This document shows, piece by piece, positions 5,635 through 9,638 of a stretch of DNA of 9,638 nucleotides. Below the pieces are notes generated by a model. That model was not told the origin of the DNA. It was given only the letters and a program-made list of their open reading frames with translations, and did not search any database. Numbering within the stretch: the first letter of the stretch is position 1; every line of letters starts with the position of its first letter. The translations under genes were made by a program, and so were the position numbers. Location of the stretch: assembly GCA_945982465.1 (NCBI GenBank), contig CAMFSB010000035.1:1-9638 (forward strand), given 5' to 3'. Source of the DNA: an uncultured Faecalibacterium sp. Its GTDB lineage: Bacteria; Bacillota; Clostridia; Oscillospirales; Ruminococcaceae.

Positions 5635-7488
5635 TCATCGGTAATCGAAATAGCTGTGGTCGGGATTATGGCCGTTTTCCTCCACCAGAATGGTAAAGCC
5701 CATGGGATTTACCTCGGTGGATTTTACGCCCACCGGCTCCACCAGATAGTGCTCGGTGCGGTTGATGAGGATCTCGGCGGTCTCGGTTTTGCCCACGCGG
5801 CGGTAATGCAGCAAGCCGCCGCAGGCTTTCACCAACTGGAAGGTCCCGTCGGTAAATGCGTCGCAGGTGCGGCGCAGCTCGGCCAGCTGGGCCAGCACGG
5901 GCCGCAGCCGGTTTTCGGTGCTGTTCCAGTCAAAGTAGCCGCGGTTGAACGGGTCGCGGTAGCCCTGCATGGCGATCTCGTCGCCATAGTATACGCAGGG
6001 CACGCCCGGCAGCGTAAAGATCATGGCGTAGGCCATCTTCAGCTTGCACATGCCCTCGTCAAACTGCCCGGGCGAAAGGCGGCGGCCGCTTTGCCAGTCG
6101 CGGTCGTGGCTGCCCAACGGCTCGTCCTGCAAATAGGTGATGGCGCGCTCAGTATCGTGGGTGGACACAAAGTTCAGCAGGGTATTCAGCGCCGGGGCGG
6201 GGTAGTTTTCACAGCTGGTCAGGATCTGGGCGGCGGTCTGCTCGGCGCTGCGCCCGCGCAGAAAGTCCAGCACAGCATTGCGGAACGGATAGTTCATTAC
6301 GCTGTCCAGCCCTTTGCCCAGCAGGTAGGTGCGCCGCCCGCCAAAGCCGAATTTGTTGGTGGCGTCCTCCCACACCTCGCCCAGCAGCAGCTTGTCCTCG
6401 CCGTGGCGCTTGACCGCCGCGCGAATGGTTTCGATAAAGGAATCGGGCAGCTCGTCGGCCACATCCAGCCGGAACCCGGCGGCGCCCCGCTGCATCCAGG
6501 TGTCGATCACGCCGCCCGGCCCGGTGATGAACTCCACATACAGCGGATCGTCCTCATTGACCTCGGGCAGCGTTTCAAAGCCCCACCAGCTGCGGTAGCC
6601 GCAGGCGTACTGGGGGTTAAAGTCGTACCAGCGGCGGTACGGGGAGTTGACATCGTGGTACGCGCCGCCCGGCCCGTAGCGGCCTTCGCGGTTGAAGTAG
6701 ATGCTGTCGGAGCCGGTGTGGCTGAACACGCCGTCCAGAATGATGCCGATGCCATGGCGGCCCGCTTCGGCGCACAGGCGGGTAAAATCCTCGTTGGTGC
6801 CCAGCAGCGGGTCCACGTTCAGGTAGTCGGCGGTGTTGTAGCGGTGGTTGGCGTGGGCCTCAAAGATAGGGTTCAGGTAAAGATAGTTCACGCCCAGGCT
6901 TTGCAGATAGGGCAGCTTCTGCCGGATGCCCTCCAGATCGCCGCCGTAGTAATCCATGTTGATATGCCCGCCCACCTCGATCAGGCCGTGATACGGCTCG
7001 CCGTCCTTGTCGGCGCGGTACAGCCGGTCGGCCCAGGGCATGGGCTTGTTCTTCACGCCTTCGTAAAAACGATCCGGAAAAATCTGGTAGAATGTGCCGC
7101 CCTTTACGCACTCCGGCGTGCGAAAGCTGCGCTCGTACACGGTGAGCTGCCAGGCCTGGCCATCGGTCCAGGTCACCTCACCGGTGCCGGCGGCCCCGCG
7201 GTAGACGCGGCGGAAGTCGGTATACAGGGCGTACTTGTAACAGGAGACCCGCGGGCTGTGGACGGGGATATCCACGGCAAAGTGGTTTACCATGGGGGTC
7301 TGGCCGATAAAGGTCATGCGGTAATGCACGGGCTGCTCGCCGGGGCCGTCCTTGCGCAGCACCACATGCGGATCCACATAGCCGCAGCTTTCGGGCACAT
7401 TCAGGCACAGATGCACCGCATCGCCCGCCGGCAGCGCACCGAACGGCTTGCGGAATTCCTCGTTCAGACTGTTGTGATAGACAAACAA
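5635..7488 (-). CDS. GH13 neopullulanase/cyclomaltodextrinase-like alpha-glucan hydrolase
   Basis: This cytoplasmic glycoside hydrolase of family GH13 (617 residues) probably hydrolyses maltodextrins, cyclodextrins or pullulan-type alpha-glucans. Residues 1 to about 125 look like the N-terminal beta-sandwich (CBM34-like) of neopullulanases, and the (beta/alpha)8 barrel starts at about 131 (TFYQIFPDRF). The four GH13 regions are present: region I DGVFSH (Asp252, His257), region II GFRLDVADE with nucleophile Asp342, region III LGEVWED with acid/base Glu371, and region IV STHDTER with Asp445. The usual MPKLN region appears as LPEVN, so I do not assign a subfamily. A C-terminal beta domain closes the protein. 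There is no signal peptide. No ATG lies near the N-terminus. TTG at 7488 is preferred because GAAAGG (7504-7499) is 10 bases upstream; the in-frame TTG at 7497 is only 1 base from it. It follows glgP, and the gap shows no promoter. Confidence 0.92.
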   Translation of the reverse strand: MFVYHNSLNEEFRKPFGALPAGDAVHLCLNVPESCGYVDPHVVLRKDGPGEQPVHYRMTFIGQTPMVNHFAVDIPVHSPRVSCYKYALYTDFRRVYRGAAGTGEVTWTDGQAWQLTVYERSFRTPECVKGGTFYQIFPDRFYEGVKNKPMPWADRLYRADKDGEPYHGLIEVGGHINMDYYGGDLEGIRQKLPYLQSLGVNYLYLNPIFEAHANHRYNTADYLNVDPLLGTNEDFTRLCAEAGRHGIGIILDGVFSHTGSDSIYFNREGRYGPGGAYHDVNSPYRRWYDFNPQYACGYRSWWGFETLPEVNEDDPLYVEFITGPGGVIDTWMQRGAAGFRLDVADELPDSFIETIRAAVKRHGEDKLLLGEVWEDATNKFGFGGRRTYLLGKGLDSVMNYPFRNAVLDFLRGRSAEQTAAQILTSCENYPAPALNTLLNFVSTHDTERAITYLQDEPLGSHDRDWQSGRRLSPGQFDEGMCKLKMAYAMIFTLPGVPCVYYGDEIAMQGYRDPFNRGYFDWNSTENRLRPVLAQLAELRRTCDAFTDGTFQLVKACGGLLHYRRVGKTETAEILINRTEHYLVEPVGVKSTEVNPMGFTILVEENGHNPDHSYFDYR

Positions 7489-7531
7489 AACACTCAAACC
7501 TTTCGCAGCAAAAATGGGAACGCAGGTTCAG

Positions 7532-7560
7532 AAAAACCCCCGGCGCGGGGCGCCGGGGGT
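7532..7560 (-). terminator. intrinsic terminator between glgP and the GH13 gene
   Basis: On the minus strand ACCCCCGGCGC (7560-7550) pairs with GCGCCGGGGGT around CCC and runs straight into TTTT, ending in a run of five T (7536-7532). It begins 14 bases after the glgP stop. Only 43 bases remain before the GH13 start, and they contain no recognisable promoter, so this may act as a partial terminator that sets the glgP:GH13 ratio. Confidence 0.88.
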
Positions 7561-7574
7561 CGGGAAACGGACGT

Positions 7575-9638
7575 TTACTTGACGAAAGGCGCGTGCCAGA
7601 TATCGCGGGCGTAATCGGTCACCGAACGGTCGGCGCTGAAGATGCCGCTGCCGGCAATGTTCTTCAGGCTCATGCGGTTCCAGGTGTCGCGGTCGCAGTA
7701 CAGCTTCTGGATATCGGCCTGTGCGCGGCGGTAGTCCTTGAAGTCGGCCATGACCATATACGGGTCGCTGGTGCGCAGGTTGTTGGTCACCTCGTGGAAG
7801 CTCTCGCCGTTCCAGCCGCGCTCCAAAAAGTCCAGCGCAGCGGCCGCCACATCGTCGCCCATAATGAAGGCGTTCGGATGATACCCCATGGCCTTCAGGC
7901 TGTTCACCTCAGGCGTCAGCATGCCAAAGATGACCTCGTTCTCCTTGCCGGCGGCGGCAGCGATCTCCACATTGGCGCCGTCCAGCGTGCCCAGCGTGAT
8001 GGCGCCGTTCAGCATGAACTTCTTGTTGCCGGTGCCGGACGCCTCGGTACCGGCCAGGCTGATCTGCTCGGAGATCTCCGAAGCGGGCATCAGACGCTCC
8101 GACAGCGACACGCAGTATTCTTCCAGATACACGATGCGCAGCTTGTCGCGCACGGCCGGGTCGGAATCGATCAGCTGGCCCAGCTTGCAGATCATGCGGA
8201 TCATCTGCTTGGCCATATAGTAGCCAGGGGCGGCCTTGGCGCCGAAGATATAGGTCTTGGGCACAAAGTCGGCGTTGGGGTTCTCTTTCAGGTACAGGTA
8301 CTGGGCGGCAATGTTCAGCGCGTTCAGGTGCTGGCGCTTGTACTCGTGCATGCGCTTGACCTGGCAGTCGAAGATGGAATTGGGGTCGATCACCTGGCCG
8401 GTGCTCTTGGCCAGGTAATTGGCAAAGGCCACCTTGTTGTCCAGCTTTACCTTTTCCAGTTGCGCCAGCACGGTCTTGTCATCGGCAAAGCGGTCAAACT
8501 TGGCCAACTCGGACGCATCGTGGCGGTAGCCGGTGCCGATGGTCTCATCCAGCAGCTTGCACAGGCCCTTGTTGGAGGCCAGCAGCCAGCGGCGGTAGGC
8601 GATGCCGTTGGTCACGTTCTTGAACGCTTCGGGCTTGTACAGGTAGTAATCGTGGAACACGCTGTCCTTGATGATCTCGCTGTGCAGCTTGGACACGCCG
8701 TTGATGCTGTGGGAGACATAGGCGCAAATGTTGGCCATGCGCACCTGATTGTCGCCAATCAGGGCCATATAGTCCACCTTGCCGGTATCGCCCGGGAACG
8801 CCCGGAACAGCTCCTCGCGGCAGCGGCGGTCCATCTCGACCACGATCTGGTAAATGCGAGGCAGCGTCATCTTGAAGATGTCCACGTTCCACTTTTCCAG
8901 CGCTTCGGCCATGACGGTGTGGTTGGTGTAGGCAAATACCTTCTGGCAGATGGCAAAGCTCTGATCCCAGCCGTAGCCGCACTCGTCCAGCAGAATGCGC
9001 ATCATTTCAGGGATGGCCAGGGTCGGGTGAGTGTCGTTGAGCTGGATGGCGACCTTATCGGACAGGTTCTCCAGCGTGCCGTAGTTGGCCAGATGGTTCT
9101 GCACGATGTCGCCGATGGAGGCGGCCGACAGGAAATACTGCTGGCGCAGCCGCAGGATCTTGCCCTCCACATGGTTGTCGTTGGGGTACAGGATCTTGGA
9201 GATCAGCTCGGCGGAGGCGTTTTTGCTCATGGCGCTGCCGTATTCGCCGGCGTTAAAGCTGTTCATATCAAAATCCGGGGATTTTGCCTGCCACAGCCGC
9301 AGCTTAGCCACGCCCGGGCCGTCGTAGCCCTGCACGTACATATCGCTGGGCACGGCCAGCACGCTGTTGTAGTTGACATGCTTGATATAATGGAAGCCGT
9401 GATCCCAGCTTTCCTTGATCTCGCCGTCAAAGCGGATCTCCACCGCCTGGTCGGGGTGGCTCTTGAGCCAGACCTGGCCGCCGGGCAGCCAGTTGTCGGC
9501 GCGCTCCTGCTGCCAGCCGTCCACGATCTTCTGCTTGAAGATGCCGTACTCGTACAGGATGGAATAGCCGGTGCCGGAGATATCGGTTGGACCCCTGACG
9601 TAAAGATCGATTGCTGCCTGAAAGCCCACGCCGGCGTT
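7575..9638 (-). CDS. glgP: glycogen/maltodextrin phosphorylase, 5' end missing
   Basis: This cytoplasmic GT35 enzyme removes glucose 1-phosphate from the non-reducing ends of glycogen or maltodextrin using phosphate and pyridoxal phosphate. About 687 codons are visible against a usual 790-830; the N-terminal 100-130 residues lie outside. Hallmarks, counting from GTG at 9629 as 1: YGIFKQKIVDGWQ near 28, LNDTHPTLAIPEMMRILLDE, NVTNGIAYRRWL (a variant of NGITPRRWL), QVKRMHEYKRQHLN, KAAPGYYMAKQMIRMI, and the cofactor segment EASGTGNKKF with Lys537 as the expected PLP-binding lysine, followed by LNGAITLGTLDGANVE. The C-terminus is complete (TAA at 7577-7575). The frame is open to the window edge, so GTG 9629 is not the true start. 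The first 20 or so residues do not match the family: the expected NAGLGNGGLGRLAACFLDS segment is replaced by an unrelated peptide starting NAGVGFQAAID, which may reflect a misassembly. GlgP and MalP cannot be told apart here. Confidence 0.93.
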   Translation of the reverse strand, partial: NAGVGFQAAIDLYVRGPTDISGTGYSILYEYGIFKQKIVDGWQQERADNWLPGGQVWLKSHPDQAVEIRFDGEIKESWDHGFHYIKHVNYNSVLAVPSDMYVQGYDGPGVAKLRLWQAKSPDFDMNSFNAGEYGSAMSKNASAELISKILYPNDNHVEGKILRLRQQYFLSAASIGDIVQNHLANYGTLENLSDKVAIQLNDTHPTLAIPEMMRILLDECGYGWDQSFAICQKVFAYTNHTVMAEALEKWNVDIFKMTLPRIYQIVVEMDRRCREELFRAFPGDTGKVDYMALIGDNQVRMANICAYVSHSINGVSKLHSEIIKDSVFHDYYLYKPEAFKNVTNGIAYRRWLLASNKGLCKLLDETIGTGYRHDASELAKFDRFADDKTVLAQLEKVKLDNKVAFANYLAKSTGQVIDPNSIFDCQVKRMHEYKRQHLNALNIAAQYLYLKENPNADFVPKTYIFGAKAAPGYYMAKQMIRMICKLGQLIDSDPAVRDKLRIVYLEEYCVSLSERLMPASEISEQISLAGTEASGTGNKKFMLNGAITLGTLDGANVEIAAAAGKENEVIFGMLTPEVNSLKAMGYHPNAFIMGDDVAAAALDFLERGWNGESFHEVTNNLRTSDPYMVMADFKDYRRAQADIQKLYCDRDTWNRMSLKNIAGSGIFSADRSVTDYARDIWHAPFVK

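Noticed and set aside
5656..7614. 652-codon open frame on the plus strand, antisense to the GH13 gene
   Set aside because: The opposite frame encodes all four GH13 catalytic regions; the plus-strand translation is a G+C-rich repetitive shadow without known motifs and overlaps the glgP end and terminator.
1..9638. CRISPR arrays, tRNA/rRNA genes, insertion sequences, prophage or toxin-antitoxin genes
   Set aside because: No spaced direct repeats, tRNA-like folds, transposase motifs or terminal inverted repeats were seen; all sizeable open frames are accounted for by the eight genes listed or are their shadows.

Overview
The window is about 60% G+C, with short intergenic gaps, strong purine-rich ribosome binding sites, sigma-A type promoters and hairpin-plus-T terminators. 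Together with an archaeal/eukaryotic-type prolyl-tRNA synthetase, DapF, a short NfeD paired with an SPFH protein, and a hypothetical protein of a kind I associate with gut Clostridia, this suggests a G+C-rich member of the Oscillospiraceae/Ruminococcaceae (Faecalibacterium, Gemmiger or Subdoligranulum-like). The placement is an inference from style and gene content. No rRNA, tRNA, CRISPR array, insertion sequence or prophage gene is visible, and no gap between genes exceeds about 250 bases.

Layout from left to right: 1-805 (-) is the 5' two-thirds or so of proS, cut by the window edge. Behind a terminator lies acpP (919-1158, -). It shares a divergent promoter region with dapF (1406-2254, +), and both promoters are near consensus with 17-bp spacers. 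dapF converges on a 505-residue hypothetical protein (2291-3808, -) that carries a Na+-translocating decarboxylase beta-subunit signature (GIIGGADGPT) near its C-terminus although it looks soluble. A 15-bp bidirectional terminator follows (3943-3985). Next comes a two-gene membrane unit, nfeD-like (4947-5393, -) and SPFH/band-7 (4025-4918, -), with its own promoter. The right third holds two alpha-glucan degradation genes, a cytoplasmic GH13 neopullulanase/cyclomaltodextrinase-like enzyme (5635-7488, -) and glycogen/maltodextrin phosphorylase (7575-9638, -, 5' end missing), with an intrinsic terminator between them.

How the genes work together: glgP and the GH13 enzyme form a plausible intracellular pair, with phosphorolysis of linear chains and hydrolysis of branched or cyclic remnants. 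The nfeD/SPFH pair is a standard membrane-microdomain module. acpP (fatty-acid synthesis), dapF (lysine and peptidoglycan) and proS (translation) are housekeeping genes.

Most worth a second look: the OadB-type motif inside a soluble protein, the replacement of the conserved glycine-rich segment of glgP at the right edge by unrelated sequence, and the compact acpP/dapF divergent promoter region with a three-helical-turn inverted repeat. I did not see a convincing wholly new multi-gene system.
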